Of a stretch of 64,000 nt of DNA, positions 9,904 through 22,246 are shown piece after piece. The notes beneath the pieces are model-generated. The model had not been told where the DNA came from, made no database searches, and was given only the letters and a program-made list of their open reading frames with translations. Position 1 is the first letter of the stretch. The number at the start of each line of letters is the position of its first letter. A program made the translations under genes and the position numbers. This DNA is from Papaver somniferum (Eukaryota > Streptophyta > Magnoliopsida > Ranunculales > Papaveraceae): positions 97,528,279 through 97,592,278 of the forward strand of contig NC_039361.1 in NCBI RefSeq assembly GCF_003573695.1, read 5' to 3'.

Positions 9904-11578
9904 TCGCATATTAGAAGAACTTAAAGTCACAAGAGCTGTCAAATCCGACTGAAAACCGCCCGCGTGGTTTTTAAACCTTCGCTCCTTTTTCTGGGGACTG
10001 TCCACATCCGGGCGGGAAGATTTTCGCTTAGCCGTAGGAATCTCCCTCAACAATGGATGTTCCGCTAAAACCGCAGGGGAAAGCTTGCCACGAGGATCTT
10101 TCATCACGTCATTCACAAACCCATGGAGGGAGAGAAACTCACCTTGCCAGAACACATTGTATTGGAGGTCGTCGATGGACTTCGTTCTGAAAGTAGGAAA
10201 GGGAGGTTTTTACCCGGCGCAAGAACACTTACATCAAGAGCAGCTGACAACAATTCTTTCGGAGCCGTCGACTGACGAAGAAATGGGACTCTTTGTTCAA
10301 AACCCATATGCCGAGCAGCCCTGTCAATATTATAAGGAACCGACTCATAAGATCCCCTGAAGAAAGATGGCACGTGTCGAGGTGTACAGCTTCGCATGAA
10401 TATGATTTCTCTAACGCTCATATTCTCTCTAGAAGAAAGCACATATTTGGGGCAGCAGCAAAAGTGTTCGGCTGAATTATGGATGCATGGACTGGAGCCC
10501 AAGGACGAAATTTAACTGCATACGCATTGTCGAGGAAGTTGATGAGCTTCGACCCAGATTTTGGACGCTTTTTCAACCAGTGGAGTATCCTGGAACCTCC
10601 ATAGGAGTCAGGAAATGAAATCAGCGGCTTAGGAGCATAATTTTTGAAATGTTCCCACAACTACGTTTGAAGAAAAGTGATGTGGACATACGAGTATACT
10701 TTCATATGGCCATTAGAAGCATACATGTCAGAGGTCAAGTGATCCAGATGGGTTTACAAATATGCAAGAAACAAGTCGCCGATGGGGAGGACAACATCTT
10801 TCGCCAATTTGATGGCCAGTTTGATGAGCTCCTGTCTTATCTCCTTATTGTCAGAGCCATCATCAAGAATATCTATGGATAACCACAGAGCCAAAAATGC
10901 AGCGACATGGAGCATACCGTTCATCTGATCCGGCTCCGAGTCTTTCGAGAACCATTCAGACATCCACCAGCTGCAGAAGCACTTCGTTTCGTAATCTTTC
11001 CGAACAAACCCTGCCGACTTGGCAACGAGAGTGGCACGCATTTCCTCTTCCTCATCAGACAAATTAATGTCAAGGTTCCCTGTTATTGGAAGATTCAGCA
11101 GGACGACTACACTCTCTAAAGAAATAGTCATTTCACCCCACCTGCATATGGCCGTATGAGTATCCGGACACCATCTGGAGATAAAAGTGACCAAGCCCAT
11201 GATGTCCTTCCTGATTTGAAGTGTTGCAGAAGCCATGACCGCATTGATGATTTGCCCCCTGTTCAGACTGTCTCTTACACAGTCTTGACTTATCATGAAC
11301 CGCATCCATTCATCAAAAGAACGCAATGGACTCTAGCAAGCCCTGAAGTCAATAGGAGAAGCAGGATACTCATTTTTCTGAAGACAAAATCGTATCACGA
11401 GCCCTGGTCGAACTGATGGGGCGTCTCCTTCATTTTCTGAATCGCTCAGAAGGATGGCCACATATTTCGGATGGTTTCTCTTAACCGTGGCAGACTGTGT
11501 AAGGAATTCGTCATCCGTGTTGGGCTTGGAGTTGCTAACGTTTTTCGACATAGCGGCAGGACTACTCTCAGGTGACAT

Positions 11579-12929
11579 TCTAACAAAATTTTCTTATGCT
11601 GCTTTCACTTTCAAAGTAACTACAACGGAGCAAAATGAAGAAAAGTTACTACCAAATAAAGAGGTGCATGAAAACTACTTTATCACCGATGGAGAATCTA
11701 TTTTGGTCGCAAGTCATAACACACGTAGCCAAAAGGAACACGCATATCCAAAAGAGTGGGGACTGATACTCGCTTCAACGAGCCATATTTTTCCGCGGGA
11801 AACGTTCCCCTAGCCAAAACCGTGTCTCGCAGCAGGAAGTATGCTCTCGACCAAAGGGAGAGTGTGTCCCACCAAGGAAATTGTGCACACGGCCACAAAA
11901 GGAAAAGGAAACCCTAAGGCTAGGTTTTCATGAGAGAAGAACTAATGGCGTCCACCCATCCGTGCACGCCTACTTTGCATAATAATTGGCTTCCTTACTA
12001 TCAATGTGACGGCTAATATTACTACTATACTGCTAGCAGAGAAGAATCGTTCACACAAGAGTATTTCTACGGGTTTATGGAGGATATGCATATGGCTAGG
12101 GTTTACACCAACACAGAAGAGCATACAAAAGAAGAAACGTTGAGAAACATACCTAAAATACGTTCGCCTACTTTTGCTACTGCTCTCTCCGCCGATCCAA
12201 GCCTTTGCCGCTAGCACCAAGATATGAAATCAAAGCAAACAATACGAAATTAAGGAAGATAGGTAACGCCTTTTATAGGCATGGTGTTTTGGAGTTCGAC
12301 TAGAGAAAAGTTTCTTTTTTGGGACACGCACGAAATAAGGCAGCTGGGCCCGCGATGCTGACATTCCATGGCGCTAATCTCCACGGACAAGCCAACACTA
12401 CGCCAACGCTCCATGGCTCCATCTCTTCCCACTCCAAGCTAGCCGCCCCATCCAACACGCCACGGACGCAACCAATCCAGCAGCACCACGCCAGCGCCAA
12501 CAGCCCGCGTTCAAGCCCCGTGCCAAAGTTCCGCTTTCAAGCCAGCAGCCATCTCGGCTATTCCGCGTCCAATCCAGCGACACCATCTCTGTACGACCAA
12601 GATAGCCTCACCACTCCACGAACATCCCAAGGTAGCCGCGCCATCTTCCATGCCAAGCTAGCCGTGCCCATCCGCTACTCCAGCTAGCAGCGTCATCCTA
12701 GCCATTCAAAGCAACGCCATCTCCACCAGCCAAGGAAACGCCATCCTGGCCGTTCAAAGTAGCGCCATCTCCATACGTTCTGTGACCTAGCCAGCTAGCG
12801 CCATTCACTGATTCGTGAACCAAATTGCAATGCCATCTCTGTTAATCAGTAGCCAAAATTTTAGCGCTGACGTCAACACCCTATGGCCAAGTTGGAATTA
12901 CGTAGAGCGGCCAACACGGATTCCCCATG
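11579..12929. other. 3' internal region of Tat element 1, no gene
   Basis: Non-coding. It includes a stretch at about 12340-12800 rich in GCCA and CCATCTC motifs, with several short spurious frames. It corresponds to the spacer between the antisense gene and the 3' LTR in Tat element 2 (46229-47031). It stops at 12929, where the LARD-like element inserted, and resumes at 22121. Confidence 0.6.
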
Positions 12930-12934
12930 CCTTC

Positions 12935-15900
12935 TGATAGGTGTCTAAAACACCTTGATATTTATCTATTGTTTATGCTTTCTTTGCTAAGTTTTCTTGT
13001 GAATTATGTATCTAATATTTGCTTTTGAGTATTTAGGTACTTTGGAGTCATTTGGAACAAAAGAAGAAGAAACAGGGCAAAAGTATCATTTCATGTGTAA
13101 CTGTTGTTGGAGGCGGATTATTTCTCATTATTTGATTTTATTTCTTCATCTCTATCTGAAAAGTATGTCGGCTTTAATGATGCAAAATTTTGTCTGAAAA
13201 GCACGACAGCTTTAGTGATGAAGAGATATTGAAGGGAAGAAGTGAATCTGAGAAGTAAGAGACGGCTGTCGCTGGTGGAAGAATTCAATAAAAGAAAAGA
13301 GCGTTCATTTGGAGCAAGGCGAGCAAAATCAACGGTTAAGCTTGTCAGTTCCCAAGGACTGGCAATACAAGAAGAATACTGGGTGGCCCATATTGATTTG
13401 CCGAGTGCCTATAGAAGTTTTGGCTATTACAACACCTGGAATTGAGATAATGATTTCTCAATCATTCATTCCCAAACTCAGAGAGAAAGGAAATGTCAGC
13501 TTCATTAGAATTCAGAGGAAATGGAGACCGAGAGATTAATGAAGAATTTGAATAAATTAAGAGGTTTAGATGAATGTTAGGACAGGGGTTATGAAGCTGT
13601 GACAAGAAGGTATAATGGGCTTTCGAATTCAAGCAGTACAGTTGAAGAAATGAGTTACAGAAATTAGGGTTCTTAAACAGACTCAGGAATTACAGATTAA
13701 AGGTTCAACTGTGATGAAGATGGTGAATACGAGTTCGTGATGCTGTCTGAGATCGATTTGAGCAGATGGGTTTGTCGGAAATTAGGGTTTGATTCAAGCT
13801 TGAATCTGGCAGGAAGAAGAGTGATTTGTGGTGTTGTTTCAATGGGTTATTACAGGGAACAAGTGGTGATAAATCTGAAGCCAAGGTTGGGAAGCAACTG
13901 GTGGTGTTGTAATGATGGGATTAAGCTGTTGCTGGTGATTACTCTTGAGAATTGGTTGAATCTGGTGAAACTTGATAAGAAGAGATGGTTCTGGTGCTGT
14001 GATGATGGGGTCAGGTTGTTTGAGTTCGAAGCAAATGAGATGAAGCTGATGCTGAGTTAGGGATGCTTTGAGATGAGTATTGACTGAGAGTTAGAACTGA
14101 GATGAAGGTGCAGCTATGATGCAGTTGAAATGCCGGAATCAGTAGATGTTGCTGCTATTCAGTTGAGCCGAGATGAATAGAGAAGAGAACTTCAGTTGCA
14201 AACTGGTGGACTGAGTCTTTGAAGCTTGGAGTTTCGGAATTCATGAAGTTGTTGTGTTGGAATGGGTTGCGTGCAGATGAAGAATACCAAGAGGAAGTGA
14301 GGCTGAAGTTGTTGGCTTGATTGTACTGAGAAGGGATCGTGAAGCTGAACTGAGATGCTGCTGCTGTGATGAGTTCTGAGCAGGAAACAAAGTTGATGTG
14401 TAGGGAGTAATGGAACTGAAATTGAGAAATGATAGTTATGGGTTGCTGCTGCTTTTGCCATTTTGAAATGGAGTGAAGGTGCAGGAATGGACGCAGTGAA
14501 GCTGAGATGTACTGAGCATACGGGTTTGTTTGATTTTGCAGTCGCAAGTGGATGGAACTGTGCTGATGATTTTGGAGGAATGATGCGGAGCTGTGGCCAG
14601 TAATGAGTCTGTGATGTAGAAGGGTTGATTGCAGGAATGTATGGCTTGACAAAGAGATCGCAGGTGGTAGCAGTGACAGTGGGGTTGAGAATAGCAGTTG
14701 AATAAGAAGGAGATCGCAGTTGAAGGAACTGGTGATCTGAGTTCGAATAGGTACAGGTTGATGGTGCTGTAATGATGCAAGATGCAGCAGTGGAGAATGG
14801 GTTTGAGTGATTGAGGCTGAATTGGCAGTGTAGGGGAAGCTCAGTACATTAGGTCTTGTTGTTGAAGTTTGCACTGGTGTTGGTAAAGATGCAAGAGGGA
14901 GCTGTGAACTGATGCTGTGACTTGATGTTGCAGCAAGGAGATATAGCAGACAGAAGAGAGATTGAGCTGAGCCATGTAGAATGGATGTGCAGGGTTATAT
15001 TGCAGTGCAGCTGGTATGATGAGATGACGCTGTTAAATTATGAATGTATGATATTGCGGGGAGGCTTAGTTTGTGCTGCTGACTGAATTGGTGGCTGGTT
15101 TGAGTCAGTGTTGGGAATGCAATTGCAGAGAATGGATTATGGCTCAGGTGGTTATGCAAGAGTGCGGTTGAGCTGAATTGTGCAGCTGAGAAGATTACAA
15201 GGGTTGTGAGTCTGATGCCATGAGCTTGTGGTTGTGCTTGTCTGCCGAGATGAATGAGGAGATGGGTTAGATGATAATGAGAATGATAAAGGTGGTACTG
15301 TGATACAAGAGGTTCTGGTGGATGTGTTCAATTCAAAGAAGTAGAAGCTCGAGTTTACGGAAGATGTCACAGGAATTTGGAGATTTAGAGCTTCTGCTAT
15401 TGTTGATGATGGCTGGAGGAAAGGAGCTGTTGATTATTAAGGTTGCAGGTCTTAACGATGCCGCGGACATGGGAAAATGGGTGAACTACAAAGGATGAAT
15501 TGAAATGAACTGGTGTTGCTGTGTGTGCTGCCATGGTTTTGGCAATGGAAATAATGGGAGTCTGGTATATGCAGTAACAGATGGGGGTTCGAGCTAATGG
15601 AATTGCGGGCAGTGGAGTTGCAGATGATATAAAACTGCAGGGAAGAACTAATGGCCTGAATGTGCCGGAAACATGGCAGAACAGACAGAACCTTGGCTGA
15701 ATCGGAATCAGCCGAGTTGACTCACCGATTCAGTTGCTTACTCAGATGGACTTGGGCTCTGATATTTGGGCTCTTATGTAGCAGAAGCAACAGGAGCCTA
15801 TGCGGTTGGAGATGGCTCATATTTGGAAATCATGAAGGCAGGGCTATATAAAGGAAGAGTTCCATTCTTTTATGGATTCATCTTCGTCTCTACTTTTGTG

Positions 15901-16750
15901 TTCTAGGGTTTAGAAACATGATAGGTTTTCTTTTTCTTCTTGTTATGAACTCCATTCAGATGTTTAGATAATTTTATCTTGGTTAAGGAATAAGTTGGAA
16001 TTCCAATCATGGTTTTTATGCAATGAATTAGTTTTGTCTCCATACTTTATTCACTATTAATATTGTTATATGATTTGAATGCATGTTTACTCGAGTCGCG
16101 AATCGGTTGAATTAGTTTTCATCTCTATTGCTAGATTAGGGTTATTATACGTAAAAGTGATAATTCCTGATTGCAAGTAGCATAATTGTGAGTATTGCTT
16201 GTAGTGATTTATCCTAGTAGTCACAAGTGGATCATAACCTTTGTTAAATCGGATTAGTGCTTTTACACGTTCAATTGCTTTGATTAGTCTTATTCCATAG
16301 AACTCAATGCTTTTAGGGAGTTAAACTTAATTGTGCTTTTACACTTTAGGTTGTTTTCTATGAAGAATTCACATATGCATCTTTTAATGTGGTTGTGATG
16401 AAATCAGGGAATTAGCGGGATATACTTGCGATCAAGATATCTTAGGACTCTTAATAAAGTTGAGATTAAATATCAATTCTAGTTATTGTTGAAAAGCATG
16501 TTTGTGGATGAAAACGATATCCTTGACCAATCCTTTCACATATTTGAATTGTGTGCTTTATTTATTTGTTTTGCTTTTATTTTATTTTAGTATATAAAAA
16601 TCAAAAAAAACCCATTGTTATTTATAGGAAACCGAAACAACTTGACAACCTAGTCCTCTCTGTGGGAACGATTCTTTCTTACCACATACTTCATTTATAT
16701 TTAGTAGAGTGAGAAAGTGAAATTATTTTTGACGCACACGACAGCGATCA
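12935..16750 (+). repeat. 5' LTR of the LARD-like element
   Basis: 3816 bases, from TGATAGGTGTC to GACAGCGATCA. The first two thirds show a strong excess of G over C on the plus strand, which opens long low-complexity frames on the minus strand (for example 14155-14874, Ser/His/Gln-rich). These break into two overlapping frames in the 3' LTR and are not treated as genes. A TATA box lies at 15845. Confidence 0.92.
15845..15852 (+). promoter_or_regulatory. TATA box, LARD 5' LTR
   Basis: TATATAAA in GGGCTATATAAAGGAAGAG. The same block lies at 21200-21207 in the 3' LTR. About 900 bases of R/U5 follow. Confidence 0.7.
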
Positions 16751-16754
16751 AATT

Positions 16755-16772
16755 TTGCGCCGCTGCTGGGGA
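16755..16772 (+). other. Primer-binding site of the LARD-like element
   Basis: TTGCGCCGCTGCTGGGGA, four bases after the LTR end. It differs at three positions from the common plant gypsy site TGGCGCCGTTGCCGGGGA (tRNA-Asp type). Confidence 0.75.
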
Positions 16773-16845
16773 GGCAGCGGTTGTCACTTGTTTTTGGTTT
16801 CTTATTTTTGTTTTATTTTTATTTTTCTTATTTTTCGGTGCTTAA

Positions 16846-17442
16846 CATAGTTTTGAGAACTCTTGTTTCAGGTACCAATTTCTATGGACGGAGCATATTG
16901 ACAACGGATACGGTTTTCAACAACCTCAACACTATGACAATTGCCCACCATCTACGGGATGTAATCAAAACCAATTTATTGGCTATGAGTCATATCCTAG
17001 ACAACCTTATGGTGATCTTCATACATACCAACAACAACCTTGTAGTGGGTATGTAAGTCAAGCACCAAGGTGGGATAATATTACTTCTAATTGGCTTCAT
17101 TCGAGTTGTATGCATATTATAAATGGATTGCAAGACATGCAACAAAGACTAAACCAACTTGACCATGATAGAGAGAACGTCGCACAAACCAATTTCTGCA
17201 ACACTTTTTCTTACCCGATTCCAGATCGTAGTTATGATCATTCACCCATTCAAAGGGAAGAGTCATGGGAAAGAGAACCTATTGTAGTTAATGGTGGTAA
17301 GCGTGTGAATGTCAAGAAACTTGCACATAAATTATACAAGTTGGAAGATGATGAAATTAGTAGTACCATTCATATGGAGCTTAAACGGCATCGTGATAAA
17401 GGATGGGAAACCGATGAAGATTCTTACTATGGTGAATCATAA
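16846..17442 (+). CDS. Interior frame of the LARD-like element, Gln/Tyr/Pro-rich, function unknown
   Basis: An open frame of 198 codons from 16846 to TAA 17440-17442; the first ATG is at 17110. The upstream part is Gln-, Tyr- and Pro-rich (GYGFQQPQHYDN, YESYPRQPYGDLHTYQQQP). Then come a short helical segment (INGLQDMQQRLNQLDHD) and an acidic, charged end. A splice-acceptor-like TTGTTTCAG precedes GTACC at 16872, so the Gln-rich part may be entered from an upstream exon. I recognise no domain. It could be a degenerate gag or a LARD-specific protein. It is the only frame over 100 codons in the interior that does not look like a repeat shadow. Confidence 0.4.
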   Translation, partial: HSFENSCFRYQFLWTEHIDNGYGFQQPQHYDNCPPSTGCNQNQFIGYESYPRQPYGDLHTYQQQPCSGYVSQAPRWDNITSNWLHSSCMHIINGLQDMQQRLNQLDHDRENVAQTNFCNTFSYPIPDRSYDHSPIQREESWEREPIVVNGGKRVNVKKLAHKLYKLEDDEISSTIHMELKRHRDKGWETDEDSYYGES

Positions 17443-18280
17443 ACGATAAACATGAAAAAGACCTGTCCAATTAGACCAATCGGAATACAAATATGACACT
17501 TGGATAACAATATGTGTGTATTCTCCCTGTCTCCGTCGCCTAAGCAAGCGTGGAATGCAGGATCCACGGGAATTACCATGTAATCTGCTAACAAGAAGCA
17601 TGCGCTTGGATCCAAAAGATCTAATCATGTTGTCGAATCAAAAAAAAATGAAAAAGTGAAAAAGAAAAAAGAAAAGAAAAAAATATTATAATTGTTCAAT
17701 AAAATCGACTGCTGGTTCCCTTGTATATGCCAGTTGAGTTGATCTAGAATTAAGATTGTCGACTGCTGGTTCCCTTGTATATGCCGGCTGAGTTGATATT
17801 AGAATTCAGACCAGTATCTCAATCCATTAGGTCATAGGTTCATCTTGGCGGTGACCTTCAGACAGATATGGGAAACACCGATCACTTGTCAACATTCGCA
17901 AACATCTACCTCTATATCCATCTTCTTAATCTATTCATATGTGATTGTGGTTAGTTGTATTCCGAGTATTGTGGTTTGTTCAAATTTTTGTATAGAGATT
18001 TATGTATTTATATTAATATGGATTCGCAAGGTACCTCCTCCTGTAGTCATTTTGGATTCGTTCATAAATTTGTCATAGGCAGCCGGAGTTGGAAATATAG
18101 GTTTTGTAGGTAGACCTCTTGTAAACCTTCACGAGACTATAACTCGTCCACTAGGGACACCTAGGGGTTCAAAGGATTTTTATTTATGCTAGGAGTAACC
18201 GTATCCTCGACGACACGGAGTTGTATGTATGTTTTAGAATTATTTTGTTTGATTTGCTCGAGGACTAGCAAAGTCTAAGT
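17443..18280. other. LARD interior, non-coding
   Basis: No gene seen. Contains an A-rich tract near 17640-17685 and a 54-bp tandem duplication at 17705-17806. It ends at the polypurine tract. Confidence 0.6.
17705..17806 (+). repeat. 54-bp tandem duplication in the LARD interior
   Basis: Two copies with period 54, starting TCGACTGCTGGTTCCC at 17705 and 17759. Each ends in a TGAGTTGAT variant. Confidence 0.85.
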
Positions 18281-18291
18281 GTGGGGGAATT
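18281..18291 (+). other. Polypurine tract of the LARD-like element
   Basis: GTGGGGGAATT directly before the TGATAGG start of the 3' LTR. Confidence 0.75.
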
Positions 18292-21200
18292 TGATAGGTG
18301 TCTAAAACACCTTGATATTTATCTATTGTTTATGCTTTCTTTGCTAAGTTTTCTTGTGAATTATGTATCTTATATTTGCTTTTGAGTATTTAGGTACTTT
18401 GGAGTCATTTGGAACAAAAGAAGAAGAAACATGGAAAAAGTATCATTTCATGTGCAACTGTTGTTGGAGGCGGATTATTTCTCATTATTTGCTTTTATTT
18501 CTTCATCTCTATGTGAAAAGTATGTCGGCTTTAGTGATGCAAAATTCTGTCTGAAAAGCACGACATCTTTAGTGATGAAGAGACATTGAAGGGAAGAAGT
18601 GAATCTGAGAAGTAAGAGACGGTTGTTGCTGGTGGAAGAATTCAAGAAAAGAAAAGAGCGTTCATTTGGAGCAAGGCGAGCAAAATCAACGGTTAAGCTT
18701 GTCAGTTCCCAAGGACTGACAGTCCAAGAAGAATACTGGGTGACCCATATTGATTTGTCGAGTGCCTATAGAAGTTTTGGCTATTACAACACCTGGAATT
18801 GAGAGAATGATTTCTCAATCATTCATTCCCAAACTCAGAGAGAAAAGAAATGGCAGCTCCATTAGAATTCAGAGGGAAATGGAGTTCGAGATATTGATGA
18901 AGAATTTGAAGAAATTAAGAGGTTTAGATGAATGTTAGGACAGGGGTTATGAAGCTGTGACAAGAAGGTAGAATGGGCTTTCGAATTCAAGCAGTACAGT
19001 TGAAGAAATGAGTTACAAAAATTAGGGTTCTTAAACAGAGTCAGGAATTACAGATTAAAGGTTCAACTGTGATGAAGATGGTGAATACGAGTTCGTGATG
19101 CTGTCTGAGACCGATTTGAGCAGATGGGTTTGTCGGAAATTAGGGTTTGATTCAAGCTTGAATCTGGCAGGAAGCAGAGTGATCTGTGGTGTTGTTTCAA
19201 TGGGTTATTATAGGGAACAAGTGGTGATAAATCTGAAGCCAAGGTTGGGAAGCAACTGGTGGTGTTGTAATGATGGGATTAAGCTGTTGCTGGTGATTAC
19301 TCTTGAGAATTGGTTGAATCTGGTGAAACTTGATAAGAAGAGATGGTTCTGGTGCTGTGATGATGGGGTCAGGTTGTTTGAGTTCGAAGCAAATGAGATG
19401 AAGCTGATGCTGAGTTAGGGATGCTTTGAGATGAGAATTGACTGAGAGTTAGAACTGAGATGAAGGTGCAGCTATGATGCTGTTGAAATGCCGGAATCAG
19501 TAGATGTTGCTGCTATTCAGTTGAGCCGAGATGAATAGAGAAGAGAACTTCAGTTGCAAACTGGTGGACTGAGTCTTTGAAGCTTGGAGTTTCGGAATTC
19601 ATGAAGTTGTTGTGTTGGAATGGGTTGCCTGCAGATGAAGAATACCAAGAGGAAGTGCGAATGGAGTTGCTAGCTTGATTGTACTGAGAAGGGATCGTGA
19701 AGCTGAACTGAGATGCTGCTGCTGTGATGAGTTCTGAGCAGGAAACGAAGTTGATGTGTAGTGAGTAATGAAACTGAAATTGAGAAATGATAGTTATGGG
19801 TTGCTGCTGCTTTTGCCATTTTGAAATGGAGTGATGGTGCAAAAATGGACGCAGTGAAGCTGAGATGTACTGAGCATACGGGTTTTTTTGAGTTTGCAGT
19901 CGCAAGTGGATGGAACTGTGCTGATGATTTTGGAGGAATGATGCGGAGCTGTGGCCAGTAATGAGTCTGTGATGTAGAAGGGTTGATTGCAGGAATGTAT
20001 GGCTTGACAAATAGATCGCAGGTTGTAGCAGTGACAGTGGGGTTGAGAATAGCAGTTGAATAAGAAGGAGATCACAGTTGAAGGAACTGGTTGTCTGAGT
20101 TCGAATGGTACAGGTTGATGGTGCTGTAATAATGCAAGATGCAGCAGTGGAGAATGGGTTTGAGTGATTGAGGGTGAATTGGCAGTGTAGGGGCAGCTCA
20201 GTACATTAGGTCTTGTTGTTGAAGTTTGCATTGGTGTTGGTAAAGATGCAAGAGGGAGCTGTGAACTGATGTTGTGACTTGATGTTGCAGCAAGGATATA
20301 TAGCAGACAGAAGAGAGATTGAGCTGATCCATGTTGAATGGATGTGCAGGGTTATATTGCAGTGCAGCTGGTATGATGAGATGACTGTTAAATTATGAAT
20401 GTATGATATTGCGGGGAGGCTTAGTTTGTGCTGCTGGCTGAATTGGTGGCTGGTTTGAGTCAGTGTTGAGAATGCAATTGCAGAGAATGGATTATGGCTC
20501 AGGTGGTTATGCAAGAGTGCAGTTGAGCTGAATTGTGCAGCTGAGAAGATTACAAGGGTTGTGAGTCTGATGCCATGAGCTTGTGGTTGTGCTCGTCTGC
20601 CGAGATGAATGAGGAGATGGGTTAGATGATAATGAGAATTATAAAGGTGGTACTGTGATATAAGAGGTTCTGGTGGATGTGTTCAGTTCAAAGAAGTAGA
20701 AGCTCGAGTTTACGGAAGATGTCACAGGAATTTGGAGATTTGGAGCTTCTGCTATTGTTGATGATGGCTGGAGGAAAGGAGCTGTTGATTATTAAGGTTG
20801 CAGGTCTTAACGATGCCGCGGACATGGGAAAATGGGTGAACTACAAAGGATGAATTGAAATGAACTGGTGTTGCTGTGTGTGCTGCCATGGTTTTGGTAA
20901 TGGAAATAATGGGAGTCTGGTATATGCAGTAACAGATGGGGGTTCGAGCTAATGGAATTGCGGGCAGTGGAGTTGTAGATGATATAAAACTGCAGGGAAG
21001 AACTAATGGCCTGAATGTGCCGGAAACATGGCAGAACAGACAGAACCTTGGCTGAATCGGAATCAGCCGAGTTGACTCAACGATTCAGTTGCTTACTCAG
21101 ATGGACTTGGGCTCTGATATTTGGGCTCTTATGTAACAGAAGCAACAGGAGCCTATGCGGTTGGAGATGACTCATATTTGGAAATCATGAAGGCAGGGCT

Positions 21201-22115
21201 ATATAAAGGAAGAGTTCTATTCTTTTATGGAATCATCTTCGTCTCTACTTTTGTGTTCTAGGATTTAGAAACATGATAGGTTTTCTTTTCCTTCTTGTTA
21301 TGAACTCCATTCACATGTTTAAATAATTTTATCTTGGTTAAGGAATAAGTTGGAATTCCAACCATGGTTTTTGTGCAATGAATTAGTTTTGTCTCCATAC
21401 TTTGTTGCTTATGATTCACTACTAATATTGTTATATGATTTGAATGCATGTTTAGTCGAGTCGCGAATGGGTTGAATTAGTTTTCATCTCTATTGCTAGA
21501 TTAGGGTTATTATACGTAAAAGTGATAATTCCTGATTGCAAGTGGCATAATTGTGAGTATTGCTTGTAGTGATTTATCCTAGTAGTCACAAGTGGATCAT
21601 AACCTTTGTTAAATCGGATTAGTGTTTTTACACGTTCGATTGCTTTGATTAGTCTTATTCCATAGAACTCAGTGCTTTTAGGGAGTTAAACTTAATTGTG
21701 CTTTTACACTTTAGGTTGCTTTCTAAGAAGAATTCACATATGCATCTTCTAATGTGGTTGTAACGAAATCAGGGAATTAGCGAGATATACTTGCGATCAA
21801 GATATCTTAGGACTCTTAATAAAGTTGAGATTAAATATCAATTCATGTTATTTTTGAAAAGCATGTTTGTGGATGAAAACAATATCCTTGACCAATCCTT
21901 TTACATATTTGAATTGTGTGCTTTATTTATTTGTTTTGTTTTTATTTTATTTTAGTTTATAAAAATCAGAAAACCCCTATTGTTATTTATAGGAAACCGA
22001 AACAACTTGACAACCTAGTCCTCTCTGTGGGAACGATTATTTCTTACCACATACTTCATTTATATTTAGTAGAGTGAGAAAGTGAAATTATTTTTGACGC
22101 ATGCGACAGCGATCA
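18292..22115 (+). repeat. 3' LTR of the LARD-like element
   Basis: 3824 bases, nearly identical to 12935-16750 with scattered point differences and small indels. It ends GCGATCA and is followed by the duplicated target CCTTC. TATA box at 21200-21207. Confidence 0.92.
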
Positions 22116-22120
22116 CCTTC

Positions 22121-22246
22121 CTCCACCAAAGGTTAGTTGAATGGCAACCTTTTCATGTCTTGCTCTTTCGATTTTACTCTTGTCTGTCACCATCTCATGC
22201 TTACCCCGCAAAAATGCCACTGTTACGTGTTATGCAGGAGACTTAA
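22121..22246 (+). other. End of the Tat element 1 interior with polypurine tract
   Basis: 126 bases resuming the interior after the LARD. It matches 46900-47031 of Tat element 2 (CACCATCTCATGCTTACC, then GGAGACTTAA against GAGGACTTAA before TGTTGATGG). The purine run at about 22236-22242 is the likely plus-strand primer site. Confidence 0.7.

Larger units (their letters stand above)
8829..11578 (-). pseudogene. Antisense plant-mobile-domain (PMD) protein gene of Tat element 1, decayed, with introns
   Basis: The gene runs opposite to the retrotransposon. Reading starts at ATG 11578 and one frame runs to about 10450, with stops at 11335-11333, 10756-10754 and 10668-10666. The protein has the look of the plant mobile domain: SFDEWMRFM, then WCPDTHTAICRWGEMTISLE, then VVVLLNLPITG near 11325-11100; then WLKKRP and FRPWAP; then, after a frameshift near 10450, RAARHMGFEQRVPF. 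Another break lies near 10190. The 3' part has two clean introns, an acidic Ser-rich linker and a last exon (9536-8829) ending in a predicted coiled coil. PMD proteins are known from host gene-silencing factors (MAIL1/MAIN type) and as extra ORFs in Tat-lineage elements. Role here is unknown. Confidence 0.75.
12935..22115 (+). mobile_element. LARD-like non-autonomous LTR element (3.8-kb LTRs, 1.5-kb interior)
   Basis: Bounded by the 5-bp duplication CCTTC (12930-12934 and 22116-22120). The 5' LTR is 12935-16750, the 3' LTR 18292-22115, and the interior only 1541 bases. A primer-binding site of the common tRNA-Asp gypsy type follows the 5' LTR and a purine tract precedes the 3' LTR. There is no gag-pol; one frame of about 200 codons is the only coding candidate. 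Long LTRs and no polymerase fit the class called LARDs, which depend on a partner's enzymes. The LTRs are very similar by eye, so insertion is comparatively recent and later than that of Tat element 1. Confidence 0.92.

Noticed and set aside
10754..11326. Host gene encoding a PMD protein captured in the window
   Set aside because: It sits inside an element with matching LTRs and target duplication, and a related antisense gene lies at the same place in Tat element 2, so it belongs to the transposon family.
13737..14060. 107-codon plus-strand frame, repeated at 19095-19418
   Set aside because: It is conserved between the two only because the LTRs are nearly identical; no upstream context or domain supports a gene.
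14155..14874. 239-codon minus-strand Ser/His/Gln-rich frame in the LARD LTR
   Set aside because: The other LTR copy splits it into two overlapping frames (19513-20010 and 19794-20231). The composition follows the G skew of the plus strand; no domain.
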